From NCBI RefSeq assembly GCF_900095725.1, contig NZ_FMMP01000009.1:310001-374000 (forward strand): DNA of 64,000 nucleotides, read 5' to 3'. Under the pieces are notes generated by a model. That model worked only from the letters and a program-made list of their open reading frames with translations. It was not told where the DNA came from and searched no databases. Below are positions 1 to 9,238 of this stretch, one piece after another; the stretch's first letter is position 1; each line of letters opens with the position of its first letter. Made by a program: the position numbers and the translations under genes. This DNA comes from Cellulosilyticum sp. I15G10I2 (GTDB taxonomy: Bacteria; Bacillota; Clostridia; Lachnospirales; Cellulosilyticaceae).

Positions 1-644
1 AGCAAGAACTTTTTAAATCCCAATGATTTGATGTGTTTGATATCCCGGATCACATCCTCTATATCTCTTCTGTAATATTTCGTTTTATATAAGCAGTATA
101 CTGAACAAAAGCTGCATACATTCGGACACCCTCTTCCCGCTTGGACAGGCAGAAAGTCGCCGATTTTTTTATTTAAAATAAGGTCAAATCTAGGAAGGGG
201 ATAGGTAAGCTTACTCAGTGTTTTTTGATAATAAGGTTTGATATCCCCGCTTATAATATCATTTAAAACCCCATGCCAAACTTCCTCAGCATCTCCAATG
301 ACCACACAATCACAATACTTTTTAGCTTCTTCTGGCATCAAACTCACCATATAGCCCCCCAGAATAACTGTTTTACCTCTTTTTTTAAACGCCTTCGCCA
401 GATCTATTGTTCTAATAACAGCATGGCCCATACTGCTAATTGCTATTACATCTGCGTCCGTATCAAGGGGCACATCTTCAATCGTCTCAAGACATATGCT
501 AGACTCCCAATCAGGAGGGGTAAGAGCAGCCAAAAGAGGCAGGGCCAGTCCTACAAAATAGAGTTTTTTCTTTTTAATCAGCTTGCCGCTAGAATCATAG
601 GGCGTAGGCTGGATAAATAGTATTTTCTTATTCACATCAAACAC
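1..644 (-). CDS. Radical SAM protein with cobalamin-binding-like N-terminus (partial)
   Basis: The 3' end lies beyond the left edge. The visible ~210 residues open with a Rossmann-like cobalamin-binding-type region (KKILFIQPTPYDS near the start, then VILGGYMVSLMPEEA) and continue into a radical SAM domain with the cluster motif CPNVCSFC, a CxxxCxxC spacing, followed by YYRRDIEDVI. This architecture is typical of BchE/HpnJ-like B12-dependent radical SAM enzymes, but no DxHxxG cobalamin motif is evident. The start is uncertain: GTG at 644 or GTG at 635, neither with a strong ribosome binding site. It begins within 20 bases of the stop of the next radical SAM gene, so it is very likely the same operon. 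Its substrate is unknown. Confidence 0.8.
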   Translation of the reverse strand, partial: MFDVNKKILFIQPTPYDSSGKLIKKKKLYFVGLALPLLAALTPPDWESSICLETIEDVPLDTDADVIAISSMGHAVIRTIDLAKAFKKRGKTVILGGYMVSLMPEEAKKYCDCVVIGDAEEVWHGVLNDIISGDIKPYYQKTLSKLTYPLPRFDLILNKKIGDFLPVQAGRGCPNVCSFCSVYCLYKTKYYRRDIEDVIRDIKHIKSLGFKKFL

Positions 645-652
645 CAACTTTC

Positions 653-2005
653 TTACAAGCCTTTTATTAAATTGCGAAAAAATATCTTTGCCGTATTTCT
701 GATATACTGCATATCAACAAAATCATAAACACCATTTTTCTTACCTAACAAGCTCAACTTTAAAAACAGCTTATAGTATACTAAATAAAAGGATTTTCGT
801 GACATGTTGGTAGGTTCTAATACTAAGTGTAGAAAATCCCAATACTGCATCTTTTCTGTTGTTAACTTATCTTTATATTGGTCAAAAAGGGCTGTCCCAG
901 GAATGGGTGTGAAAATAGATACAGAGGCGTATTTCAGCTCCACTTTTTCAATCCACTGGTACAAATTATCAAAATCCATCTTAGTGGCATGAATATCCAC
1001 AATAAATAAAGCCAAACATTCTATATGGTATTTTTGAAGCATCTTAACGCACTGTTTATTTAAATCTTGTGAAGACTGCTTACCATAAGCGTTAAGTGCC
1101 CCATCATCAACGGCCTCTAAGCCTACAATAATACCCTTTGTGCCAATAGCGCCTAATGCTTTAATGATTGCTTCATTTTCAACTACAAAATCAGCTCTGC
1201 TATAGAATATAAAGCTTTTTTTAATGTTTTTCTCTTTGATAAGTGCTATAAATCTATTGACTCTTTCTCTATTTATCAGAAAGGTATCATCTACGATATG
1301 TATCGTGTCACAGGCAATGCCTGCTATTTCTTCTACGACTAAATCTATATTTCTAGCTGCATATTGACCATCGTTTATCTTTCTGCAAAAACAAAAGTTG
1401 CATTGATAAGGACAGCTAAAAGCAGTTTTGACTATAGCGCAAGGGCTAAAGCCTAAGTATCTGTACAAATGTTTGTTGGCATTGAAATGACTTCTATCAG
1501 GAATAGGCAGATCATCTGGATTAATAGGAAGGCTTTTATTCATAATCCATGTCTTATCTTCTCTATAACAAATACCGTCTATAGCCTTTAAACCTGTATT
1601 TTGGAGAACTGTCCCCAATCTTAAAATCTTTCGAAAGGGTTCAAGGGAACTGGAATGAACGATATAGTCAATGGTATCCGTATAGAATCTTTCGTAGTTG
1701 ACCTGTGCATGAACGCCCCCTATCATCACTTTTATAGAAGCATTATAGACTTTTACTGTTTTTGAATAATCAAGCATGATAGCTTCTTGGGTGATATAGC
1801 CGCCAATAACTACGAGATCTGGGGTAAACTCCTTTAAAACATCTATAAGACTTCTTTTATCCAAAAGACAATCAAGTATTTGACACTTAACTTTTTCTTC
1901 AAGTGCAATAGTATAAAGATATTCTAGTTCAAGAGGTTCAAGATTAATAACATCCACATTTGAGATCATACTTAAAGACTTTGGTCTTACTAATAATACA
2001 TGCAT
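653..2005 (-). CDS. B12-binding-type radical SAM protein
   Basis: A protein of about 450 residues. The start is set at ATG 2005 (MHVLLVRPKS), which has a GGAGG box just upstream; the open frame extends further but overlaps the previous gene. Residues 1-130 look like a cobalamin-binding-type Rossmann region (VVIGGYITQ, MIGGVHAQVNYERF) without an obvious DxHxxG motif. The radical SAM cluster motif is CPYQCNFC, followed by a further Cys (FCFCRK). A C-terminal region contains IPGTALFDQYKDKL. It is clearly a paralogue of the next gene upstream: both share GGVHA, the CPYxCxFCFCR block and the PGTxLFDxYKDKL block. It sits in a cluster of radical SAM, methyltransferase and GNAT genes. The reaction is unknown; methylation or carbon-skeleton chemistry on a cluster product is a guess. 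Confidence 0.85.
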   Translation of the reverse strand: MHVLLVRPKSLSMISNVDVINLEPLELEYLYTIALEEKVKCQILDCLLDKRSLIDVLKEFTPDLVVIGGYITQEAIMLDYSKTVKVYNASIKVMIGGVHAQVNYERFYTDTIDYIVHSSSLEPFRKILRLGTVLQNTGLKAIDGICYREDKTWIMNKSLPINPDDLPIPDRSHFNANKHLYRYLGFSPCAIVKTAFSCPYQCNFCFCRKINDGQYAARNIDLVVEEIAGIACDTIHIVDDTFLINRERVNRFIALIKEKNIKKSFIFYSRADFVVENEAIIKALGAIGTKGIIVGLEAVDDGALNAYGKQSSQDLNKQCVKMLQKYHIECLALFIVDIHATKMDFDNLYQWIEKVELKYASVSIFTPIPGTALFDQYKDKLTTEKMQYWDFLHLVLEPTNMSRKSFYLVYYKLFLKLSLLGKKNGVYDFVDMQYIRNTAKIFFRNLIKGL

Positions 2006-2024
2006 CCACTCATTCCTCCAAAGG

Positions 2025-3386
2025 CTAGTTTTTAAACATTTTAACAAAGTACTGCATCGTAATTTTAGAGGCACCTAGGGACAGTTTTAAATTTTCTTTA
2101 AGTCCGTACGCTCTCATCATTTTTATAATATTCCTTGGATGCATCGTCACTTTATAGTAAAGCTTGATGATCTGCCAATAATAACTTCTCACAGACATTT
2201 TTGTAGGCTGCACCGTTAGATGGGCCAAATCCCATTTTTCATACTGTTTTCTTGAAATAATCAGTTTGTCCTTGTACGCATCAAATAATTGTGTACCAGG
2301 CATGGGTGTGAAGGGTTGGAGATTTATAAACTTAATATCTATTTTTCTAATCCACTGATATAATCTGTTAAAATCCTGAGCATCCCAATCCACGCCTAGA
2401 ATCAAGGTTCCATAACACTCCACATCGTACTTTTTGAGTATACTTATAGCCTTTTCATTAAGCGCCACACTGCTTTTCTTATTATACTTTTTTAATTCTT
2501 CTTCACGGCTGGATTCTAAACCTACTATAACAGCCCTAAGGCCCACGGATGCCAATGCCTTTATCACATCCTCATTATCTGCAATAAAATCAGACCTGCC
2601 ATAGATCAAAAACTTTTTATCTAAGCGATCTGCCTTAAGCCGGCTGCAAAAATTTAATAATCTATCTCTATCTACTAAAAAATCATCATCTACAATATAA
2701 ATTTCTTTCTCAGAAATTGACTTTAATTCTTCCATAATATCTTCTAAATCCCGAGTCCAGTACTTCCCATCTGTAATCTCCCTACAAAAGCAAAAACTGC
2801 ACTTATAGGGACAGCCATAGGAGGTTTTAATAAGGGCACAGGGGTTATGGAACATATAGTAATATTTCGCTCTATAACGAGCGACTAAGCTTCTGTTAGG
2901 ATGCGGATAATGAAAGGTGTTTTCTTTAAGACACCCAGGCTTATCTTCACCCCATACACCGTCTATATCAGAGCTTTTTTCATCTTGTTCTAGCGACTTT
3001 ACTATCTTTGCAAAAGTTTTTAAACCATTCCCACAGATAACATAGTCGATATGCTCATCTTTAAAGTCCTCAGGTACAACCTCAGCATGCACGCCGCCTA
3101 CCAGTACCCTGCAGGCCTCATCTACTCTTTTTATTTGCTGTGCGTACTTTTTAACAACGTTCACGTGAGCAATATAAGAGGTGATGCCTACTACCTCTGG
3201 ATGATACTCTTTGATAAAATACCCTAAAGGCTTCTTCTCTAAAATCATATCAATAATGGTTACGACGTGCCCCAATGACTCCATATACGCCCCTATGTAC
3301 TCAAGCTCTAGTGGTTCACAGATCATCACATTCTGCAGGCCTATGGTTTCTTTATCAGGCCTCGGACGTATAAGCAAAATCCTCAT
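2025..3386 (-). CDS. B12-binding-type radical SAM protein (paralogue)
   Basis: 453 residues. The N-terminal cobalamin-binding-type region has PLELEYIGAYMESLGH and VLVGGVHAEVVPEDF. The radical SAM motif is CPYKCSFC followed by FCREITDGKYW, then IYIVDDDFLVDRDR and VGLESS, as in the family's TIM barrel. The C-terminal part contains FTPMPGTQLFDAYKDKL. It overlaps the upstream methyltransferase by 4 bases (ATGA type), showing translational coupling. It is similar along its length to the 653-2005 product, so the pair looks like a tandem duplication, though sequence drift between them suggests separate roles. The substrate is unknown. Confidence 0.87.
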   Translation of the reverse strand: MRILLIRPRPDKETIGLQNVMICEPLELEYIGAYMESLGHVVTIIDMILEKKPLGYFIKEYHPEVVGITSYIAHVNVVKKYAQQIKRVDEACRVLVGGVHAEVVPEDFKDEHIDYVICGNGLKTFAKIVKSLEQDEKSSDIDGVWGEDKPGCLKENTFHYPHPNRSLVARYRAKYYYMFHNPCALIKTSYGCPYKCSFCFCREITDGKYWTRDLEDIMEELKSISEKEIYIVDDDFLVDRDRLLNFCSRLKADRLDKKFLIYGRSDFIADNEDVIKALASVGLRAVIVGLESSREEELKKYNKKSSVALNEKAISILKKYDVECYGTLILGVDWDAQDFNRLYQWIRKIDIKFINLQPFTPMPGTQLFDAYKDKLIISRKQYEKWDLAHLTVQPTKMSVRSYYWQIIKLYYKVTMHPRNIIKMMRAYGLKENLKLSLGASKITMQYFVKMFKN

Positions 3387-4021
3387 GACCCGTTACCGTC
3401 CTTTTTGAATACAAAGAGACAAATGCTGGGCATAAACCACTTTTCTTTAATCCTTTGAATGTGCATCAATTTAAAACTCCCTTTAGCTAGAGCTTGAATC
3501 TTTTTTAGTGATAAATATTCTGCGCTGCTGGTCGTGAACTTTACAAAAAACATTGCAATCATGTCATATACCGTATTGACCGAAGCCTGAGCAAGGAGCA
3601 AAGTCCCCTCTTCTTTTAATAAACCACGAAATTTATGAAAGACCTTTTCTTTACTCGGATAATACGGAAAAGAATGGGAGCAAACGACAATATCATATGC
3701 TTCCTTGGCATCCGAAAAGTCCTGCACACTACAATTAATATAAGTTCCACACTTATCACGGCTTCTAGCTGCCTCTATCATCTTAGGTGAAATATCAACC
3801 CCCGTATAACAAATAGGGACATCTTTAAATACCTCCTGCATTTCTCTTATAAGCTGTCCTGTACCACAGCCCATATCTAAAATATGATAACCTACACTAG
3901 GCTTTATAATCTTTCTGATCTCTTTAATGATCTCTCTTCTAGTAGGTGAAAGTGAATACTTTTGTACCCACAGCCCTTCATACTTACTGGCCCAAAAATC
4001 CCAAATTTTTATACTTCCCAC
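3383..4021 (-). CDS. Class I SAM-dependent methyltransferase
   Basis: 212 residues with the glycine-rich SAM-binding motif I LDMGCGTGQL at about residues 48-57, a motif II-like acidic position (YTGVDISPKMIEAA) and a post-motif region DIVVCSHSFPYYPSKEKV. This is the Methyltransf_11/25 type of small-molecule methyltransferase. Its stop overlaps the start of the downstream radical SAM gene by 4 bases. The association with B12-type radical SAM proteins and acyltransferases suggests it modifies the same product, which cannot be named from sequence. An RNA or protein target cannot be excluded. Confidence 0.85.
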   Translation of the reverse strand: MGSIKIWDFWASKYEGLWVQKYSLSPTRREIIKEIRKIIKPSVGYHILDMGCGTGQLIREMQEVFKDVPICYTGVDISPKMIEAARSRDKCGTYINCSVQDFSDAKEAYDIVVCSHSFPYYPSKEKVFHKFRGLLKEEGTLLLAQASVNTVYDMIAMFFVKFTTSSAEYLSLKKIQALAKGSFKLMHIQRIKEKWFMPSICLFVFKKDGNGS

Positions 4022-4101
4022 TCTAGTTCCTCCCTGTCTATCAATTTGAACATCAAAGCCTTTCTTCTAGACTAAACATAGCGCCTCAAAATGCAAACTT
4101 C

Positions 4102-5094
4102 CTATTTGCTCTTAAATAGATTGATTTTTAACTCTAACGGCTTATAGCTGAGCTTTTTAACAAATAGCTTGATTAGAAATCTTATTATAAAGTTTGGATG
4201 ATATAGATACATATATTTTTTATACTGTTTGCAGCCCAATTTCATTTTAGCATCCTCAGCTGTTTGTCCCATGTCTATAGCTAAGTATCTGTTTTCGATC
4301 CCATGCCTTAAAATAAAAATCAGCATATTTATATAGAGATCGTACTCATGATTTAAAGCATAGTCCATGCCGCCAAAAACAAAAAGCAGTTCATCTTTAT
4401 AATCACTTAATTGCACAAAGGCTGCAGGCTGATTCTCTATATAAAATACATAAATGTCCGTAGGCATCCTTCTAAAAAAATCTATGCTTAACTTTTCTAG
4501 CTTGTAGTTGGATTTTGAATAAACCTGTTCATACAAAGCATACATGGGCTCATCAAATAGCCTATTATCTTCCAGCTTTTTAATAATAATCTTTTCTCCC
4601 TTTTTCAAGGCATTATTTAACCTATATCTATAATGACTTCTTAAACTTAGCTTATAGTCTTCAAAGGAGTCCCACATGATTTGAAGTTTACAAGTTGGCA
4701 GCGTTTCTCCTTGGATTAAGCTTTTGCTTAAAAAGCTATCATCTGAATTTAAAATAATACAGCTCTTTTTTGCTTTTATGATATAGTTTTCCAGTTCTTT
4801 TATATCCGCCTCTTCTATGCGATAGCCTTGCCCCGACACGGAACAAGGTATGCCGATGATGTTTACTTTAAGGTTAAAGTTCATACGTGAATAGCAAAAT
4901 ATATTGAGCTTCAGCTCATAAACAATAAAGGCGCTACTATCATTTATCATTACATATTTTTGACCGCAGGGATTGCAGCGCTCAAGTATCTCTAAATATT
5001 GCTTCGACATATAACAGCTATCCTTAAACAACGTATCCCATGCATCTGGAAGCCCTATGGCTTTATCAAAAACTTTTATCATTTTTACCCCCAT
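4102..5094 (-). CDS. FemAB/GNAT-like acyltransferase
   Basis: 330 residues. The second half resembles FemAB-like and BioF2-like double-GNAT acyltransferases: HYRYRLNNALKKG, then YALYEQVYSKSN, IENQPAAFVQLSDY, and LAIDMGQTAEDAKMKLGC, the last resembling the acetyl-CoA-binding segment of such enzymes. No signal peptide or membrane span is seen, so it should be cytoplasmic. The start is ATG 5094 with AGGTGA upstream; ATG 5082 is an alternative with a GGGGG stretch just before it. It lies 10 bases after the other GNAT gene and is probably co-transcribed with the methyltransferase/radical SAM genes. Acyl donor and acceptor are unknown. Confidence 0.65.
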   Translation of the reverse strand: MGVKMIKVFDKAIGLPDAWDTLFKDSCYMSKQYLEILERCNPCGQKYVMINDSSAFIVYELKLNIFCYSRMNFNLKVNIIGIPCSVSGQGYRIEEADIKELENYIIKAKKSCIILNSDDSFLSKSLIQGETLPTCKLQIMWDSFEDYKLSLRSHYRYRLNNALKKGEKIIIKKLEDNRLFDEPMYALYEQVYSKSNYKLEKLSIDFFRRMPTDIYVFYIENQPAAFVQLSDYKDELLFVFGGMDYALNHEYDLYINMLIFILRHGIENRYLAIDMGQTAEDAKMKLGCKQYKKYMYLYHPNFIIRFLIKLFVKKLSYKPLELKINLFKSK

Positions 5095-5104
5095 CGCCTA
5101 TCAC

Positions 5105-6181
5105 CTATAGTTCGATTTCGTATACTTTATAATGCTTATACTCCTGGCCTGCCCACCTCGTGCCAAAATTCTTGGATTTAAAATTCGTATCTAAAATCCA
5201 ACTTGATTCATAAAGCGCATACTTGTCTTTTGTTCTTTGATAACATGCGTTAAATAATCCTAAAATGGCGCCAGTATTATGAAACTCGGGCAGTATCCCG
5301 ATTTCTACGATCTTACACTTTTTAATCTTACCCGCAAACAGTTTATTCTTTATAAAGGTACCTACGCCTATGGATTTACCAGGTGGGATCAGTTCGTTAT
5401 AATCCGGATACCACAACATAAAGCCAATAGGCTGCCCTTCTTTTTCAACGAAAATTAAGTTTTCCTCTTTCATAAAAAGCTTTAAGTCTTTAAAGAGTTC
5501 ATAATCTTCTTCATAGCTGCGTTTAAAATAAAAGGGGTGATCTAAAAAACACCTATTATTTAAGTCTGTATAAATTTTCATCTCATTTCTAAAATCCTTA
5601 AAGTTAATAGATCTAAAGGTAAAGTTTGAGCTTACTCGCCTGATCATCTTCGGTTCAAGATTTAGATTAAGTGCGTTCATCGTGCCGCTAAAGGAGGTTA
5701 ATTTATAATCGGCTGTTTTGTATTTCTCGAAATAATCTATGTAGTAAGGTGGATTATAATTGTTCCCAAAGCTTACGGACACATCATAATGATCCACTAA
5801 AATACCAAGACCATAATTAACATGTCCACTTAGTCCTATTGTCATCTTAGATATATTTCTGTCTTTACATAATTTTTTTCCAAATGTGAGTATAAGATTA
5901 ACCGCCTCATCATAATCAGGTAGCGCTTCAAAATAAGCTATTTGAAGTGTTTCTTGGTAGTTATCAGCGTGAATAAATGTGCATACAGCAACAACCTGTT
6001 TATTATCATAAATCATAATAGGATAAGTATAGGCATGCTTGCAAAATATGCTTTGTTTTAAAAGAAGGGCTTTTAAAAGTGAGGATGTGGTATCTTTATA
6101 AAACCTATTGTTCTTATAAATAGAACTAACAAATTTTAAGTATAATTTATAGTTTTTAGAATCGCATTCTACAATATGCAT
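5105..6181 (-). CDS. Large GNAT-family acyltransferase-like protein
   Basis: 358 residues, first gene of the left cluster in the direction of transcription, with a GGGGG ribosome binding site 6 bases before the ATG. It resembles the YghO-like GNAT group: an N-terminal segment about a short reach of residues (IVECDSKNYKLYLKFVSSIYK), a mid segment SGHVNYGLGILVDHY, and a C-terminal GNAT core with FVEKEGQPIGFMLWYPD and VEIGILPEFHNTGAILGL, the latter matching the beta4-alpha3 CoA-binding region. The function of this group is not established. It is followed after 10 bases by a second acyltransferase, so two acyl transfers may occur in the same pathway. Confidence 0.65.
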   Translation of the reverse strand: MHIVECDSKNYKLYLKFVSSIYKNNRFYKDTTSSLLKALLLKQSIFCKHAYTYPIMIYDNKQVVAVCTFIHADNYQETLQIAYFEALPDYDEAVNLILTFGKKLCKDRNISKMTIGLSGHVNYGLGILVDHYDVSVSFGNNYNPPYYIDYFEKYKTADYKLTSFSGTMNALNLNLEPKMIRRVSSNFTFRSINFKDFRNEMKIYTDLNNRCFLDHPFYFKRSYEEDYELFKDLKLFMKEENLIFVEKEGQPIGFMLWYPDYNELIPPGKSIGVGTFIKNKLFAGKIKKCKIVEIGILPEFHNTGAILGLFNACYQRTKDKYALYESSWILDTNFKSKNFGTRWAGQEYKHYKVYEIEL

Positions 6182-6340
6182 CTTATTTCCCCCAAAGTAT
6201 AGTTACAGACTCATGAGTTACTCCTTAAATCAAGGTTTCTATATCATTGTACTATGATTTGCGCCTAGTATGCTATCTTCTTTCTATAATTAAGAAGTTG
6301 AAAAAGTTATCTTAAGCATATCCCTTTTTAAAATTCAATG

Positions 6341-6371
6341 AAAAAGAGCTCCTAAGTTATACCTAGAAGCT
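6341..6371 (-). terminator. Rho-independent terminator after MerR gene
   Basis: Read on the minus strand, an 8-bp stem (AGCTTCTA pairing with TAGGAGCT, one G-T pair) with a 9-base loop is followed by CTTTTTC. It lies about 60 bases after the MerR gene stop and before the left cluster, so the two regions are probably separate transcripts. Confidence 0.65.
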
Positions 6372-6428
6372 TTCCATTGATCTCCTTTTCCATTCCCTCA
6401 GTATTCTTCCATAAGCTTCATCGCGTTT

Positions 6429-7403
6429 TCATACTTTTAGCTTGATGGGAAAATATCTTTGCATTTGTTTATAGCCAAGTCCCTTTTCTATGTCTTTATA
6501 GGCAATATCTCTTCCATTTTCATATAAATAAGGCATATTGAACATAACATTGCGGCCTTTATCAAACTCAAAATTTGTGCTTTCAATCCATCGACGAACC
6601 TTATCTTCCACTTTATGTATGCTCTCGTTATCTTCGTCAATACTAACTGCCATGGCGTATAAGCCTCCCGGAAAATCGAATAATTTAAAAGGGCTTACAT
6701 CCGCATTGGTAACACCCTCTTTAACAGCACATATCCATTCAGCTTTGTCATTTTTAGACAGCAAAAAATCAAAACAATCGAAAATGACGCTCTTATACAA
6801 ATGACAATGCTGCCACAATTGGTACATATATCCGCCTTTTTTGAACATTTCCCCCCACGGTTGGTCGCCGCATGTTACCGCTTTGAATTCCGGTATCCTG
6901 ACGACCATTATATCAGGAATTTTTTTATCTAATTTTTCCGTTATTTCAATCAAGCGATTTATATTGGCGGGCTTTCCGATATAGTCACTGTTTATCAATT
7001 GTGTTTCAATCTCTTTAGCCTTGTTATACAGCAGTTTTATGTCGGAGTTGTCTGCAAAGTTTACTTGTTCGATTTCGCGTATAAAATCCAGCACGATTTC
7101 TTTCAACTCATACAAAAGCGCAACTTCGTCGTCTATGCTCTGTACCTTTTTCCCCAAGACTTCTAAAACTACATCGGAACCGGAAGTGTTGAAAATACGT
7201 TGAATGTCCTTTATGCTGATATTCAGCTTGCGTAAAATGAGTATTTGTTCAAGTCGCCTAATAGCATTTTCATCGTACATTCTGTAAGCGTAGTCATCAC
7301 TTCGGGTGCTAGAGAGCAATCCCATATCTTCATAATAACGCAGTGTACGGGCTGTAATATCATATTTGCTTGACACATCTTTGATTTTGATTAGGTTGTT
7401 CAT
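6429..7403 (-). CDS. MerR-family regulator with GyrI-like effector domain
   Basis: 324 residues. The N-terminal 70 residues form a MerR winged-helix DNA-binding domain (SSKYDITARTLRYYEDMGLL), followed by the dimerisation helix and a C-terminal GyrI/BmrR-like ligand-binding domain of about 160 residues, which also carries GYMYQLWQHC and FDFPGGLYAMAV. BmrR-type proteins bind hydrophobic cations and activate exporter genes by untwisting a promoter with a long spacer. The gene follows the two ABC half-transporter genes on the same strand and is probably their drug-responsive activator. The ligand is unknown. Confidence 0.85.
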   Translation of the reverse strand: MNNLIKIKDVSSKYDITARTLRYYEDMGLLSSTRSDDYAYRMYDENAIRRLEQILILRKLNISIKDIQRIFNTSGSDVVLEVLGKKVQSIDDEVALLYELKEIVLDFIREIEQVNFADNSDIKLLYNKAKEIETQLINSDYIGKPANINRLIEITEKLDKKIPDIMVVRIPEFKAVTCGDQPWGEMFKKGGYMYQLWQHCHLYKSVIFDCFDFLLSKNDKAEWICAVKEGVTNADVSPFKLFDFPGGLYAMAVSIDEDNESIHKVEDKVRRWIESTNFEFDKGRNVMFNMPYLYENGRDIAYKDIEKGLGYKQMQRYFPIKLKV

Positions 7404-7573
7404 TTGTTTCCACCTCTCTTCTAAATTATCACTAATAAACTTAATATAAAGGATTCCCCAAAGGAAGAGTCAATAGGGTAATAGTATTTTTCTGCAGAAA
7501 ATATAAATTTTCTACCTTATTGAGAATACTCCTCCTGCTATCGATTCTTTGATTAGTCCTAATAGCTATTGCT

Positions 7574-9238
7574 CTAAGAAGCTTGGTAGCACCCTTCACC
7601 TTCACCCATTTTAAACACCCGATCAGCATGCTCGATTGTTGAGAGCCTATGTGCAATGATTATAGTTGTTCTACTCTTTCCGTATTCATCTATAGTATCT
7701 TTAATAAGTCTTTCTGATTCTGAATCAAGGGCCGATGTGGCTTCATCTAATAAAAGAATCGGTGCATTCTTAATAATTGCTCTTGCTATAGCGATTCTCT
7801 GACATTGCCCCCCGGATAGTCTTATGCCTCTTTCACCAACGCAGGTCTCATAACCTTGTGGCTGCTGTCTTATAAAGTCGTCTGCATTGGCGGCCCTAGC
7901 TGCCGCAAATACTTCCTCATCCGTAGCATCCGCTCTTCCGTATCGTATATTTTCCATAATGGTGGTATTAAAAAGTGTAGCTTCCTGTGGTACATAAGCG
8001 ATCAGATCACGCATTTCACTCAACGTCATATCAGAAATATTCTTACCCCCAATAGATATGCCGCCAGCTTTAATTTTATAAAACCCAAGTAAAAGCTTTG
8101 CAACAGAACTCTTGCCACTTCCGCTTTCTCCAATGATTGCAAGTGTTTCCCCTTTTTTTATGGAAAGGTTAAACGCTTTAAGCACCAGTTGGTCCTCCCT
8201 GTATCCAAATGCAACATCCCTAAACTCAATATATTCTGGACTATCAATCCGTTCCGCTTCCCGCCTCAAAGGCTCATCTTCTATTCCAAGAAAATCATAT
8301 ATCCTCTCCGTTCCCGCAAGGCTATTATAAAACATTGGATAATACTGCCCAAATTCTCTAAAATTAGCATCAAGAGATGTCTGAAGACTCATGATTGCAA
8401 GGATGCTGCCATATGTAGTAAGTCCTTGTTTTACCATGATGGTTCCAAGTAATAGAAAAACCATTATATTTAACATAGATATGAAGAAGTTATAAGCAGA
8501 AAGAGCCGCTGTTATTTTGCTATTTTTCAAGCTAAGCCTAGACACTTCTCTGTTATCCCTCTTAAAATGCTCCCGCATACCGGCAGCAAGCTGATACATC
8601 CTTATGATTGACATCCCGCCTATGATATTGCCTATGGTAACTGTCATATTACTCATTTCATTTTGAATTTCTTTTGTGGTTTCCTTTAGCCTTTTGGATA
8701 TATTGGTATTCACAGTAAGCGTGAGTATGTTAAATGCAAATATGATAAGTGTGATTCTGTAGTCAAATACAAGCATTGGGATCAAATAGATGATTATGGT
8801 TGCAAAAGAGGCCACTGTGCGTCTAAAGTGCCTCATAAAAATAACAGCTACTACCCATGTATCGTTTTCAAAAATAGACATAATCTCGCCACTATGCCTT
8901 TTTTCATAATAATCCACTTCCATTTTATTAAACTTCTCATAGACAGCCTTATTCAAGTTACAATGACCGTATTTTGCCCTGCCATTAAACATAAATGTAA
9001 ATAGAGGAAGGAGTAGTAATATCAGTATCATATACACACTAAGCATCGCAATCATTTTAAAAATCACTAACATACTGTCTGGCGCCCCAATATCAAGGAG
9101 CATCTTTAAAAGATAGGATTCTAACAACGCACTGGTTGAATGTAGTAGTGTCATGCCGATTATCCCCGTAAAATACACAAAATAATGTCCCTTTAGAAAC
9201 ACAAATGTATTTTTCACATCTCTATATAATTCATGCAC
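7574..9238 (-). CDS. ABC exporter half-transporter, C-terminus short
   Basis: About 554 residues, type IV ABC exporter: six membrane segments, then a nucleotide-binding domain with Walker A GESGSGKSS, signature LSGGQ, Walker B ILLLDE and H-loop AHRLST, all intact. The chosen start is GTG 9238, which has GGAGG 8 bases upstream; GTG 9247 is too close to that box. It overlaps the stop of the partner gene, showing translational coupling. The protein stops about 18 residues after the H-loop, roughly 30 residues earlier than its partner, and lacks the usual final helices (no EEGTHxELL-like segment). The partner is encoded directly upstream, so the pair should form a heterodimeric lipid/drug exporter. 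Confidence 0.87.
   Translation of the reverse strand: MHELYRDVKNTFVFLKGHYFVYFTGIIGMTLLHSTSALLESYLLKMLLDIGAPDSMLVIFKMIAMLSVYMILILLLLPLFTFMFNGRAKYGHCNLNKAVYEKFNKMEVDYYEKRHSGEIMSIFENDTWVVAVIFMRHFRRTVASFATIIIYLIPMLVFDYRITLIIFAFNILTLTVNTNISKRLKETTKEIQNEMSNMTVTIGNIIGGMSIIRMYQLAAGMREHFKRDNREVSRLSLKNSKITAALSAYNFFISMLNIMVFLLLGTIMVKQGLTTYGSILAIMSLQTSLDANFREFGQYYPMFYNSLAGTERIYDFLGIEDEPLRREAERIDSPEYIEFRDVAFGYREDQLVLKAFNLSIKKGETLAIIGESGSGKSSVAKLLLGFYKIKAGGISIGGKNISDMTLSEMRDLIAYVPQEATLFNTTIMENIRYGRADATDEEVFAAARAANADDFIRQQPQGYETCVGERGIRLSGGQCQRIAIARAIIKNAPILLLDEATSALDSESERLIKDTIDEYGKSRTTIIIAHRLSTIEHADRVFKMGEGEGCYQAS

Noticed and set aside
2006-2074. N-terminal extension of the 653-2005 radical SAM frame
   Set aside because: It overlaps the upstream gene, and ATG 2005 has a clear GGAGG box and begins with the family's usual first strand.
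7441-7656. Short minus-strand frame as a frameshifted C-terminus of the ABC protein
   Set aside because: Its translation shows no resemblance to the expected GTHxELL end of ABC ATPases.
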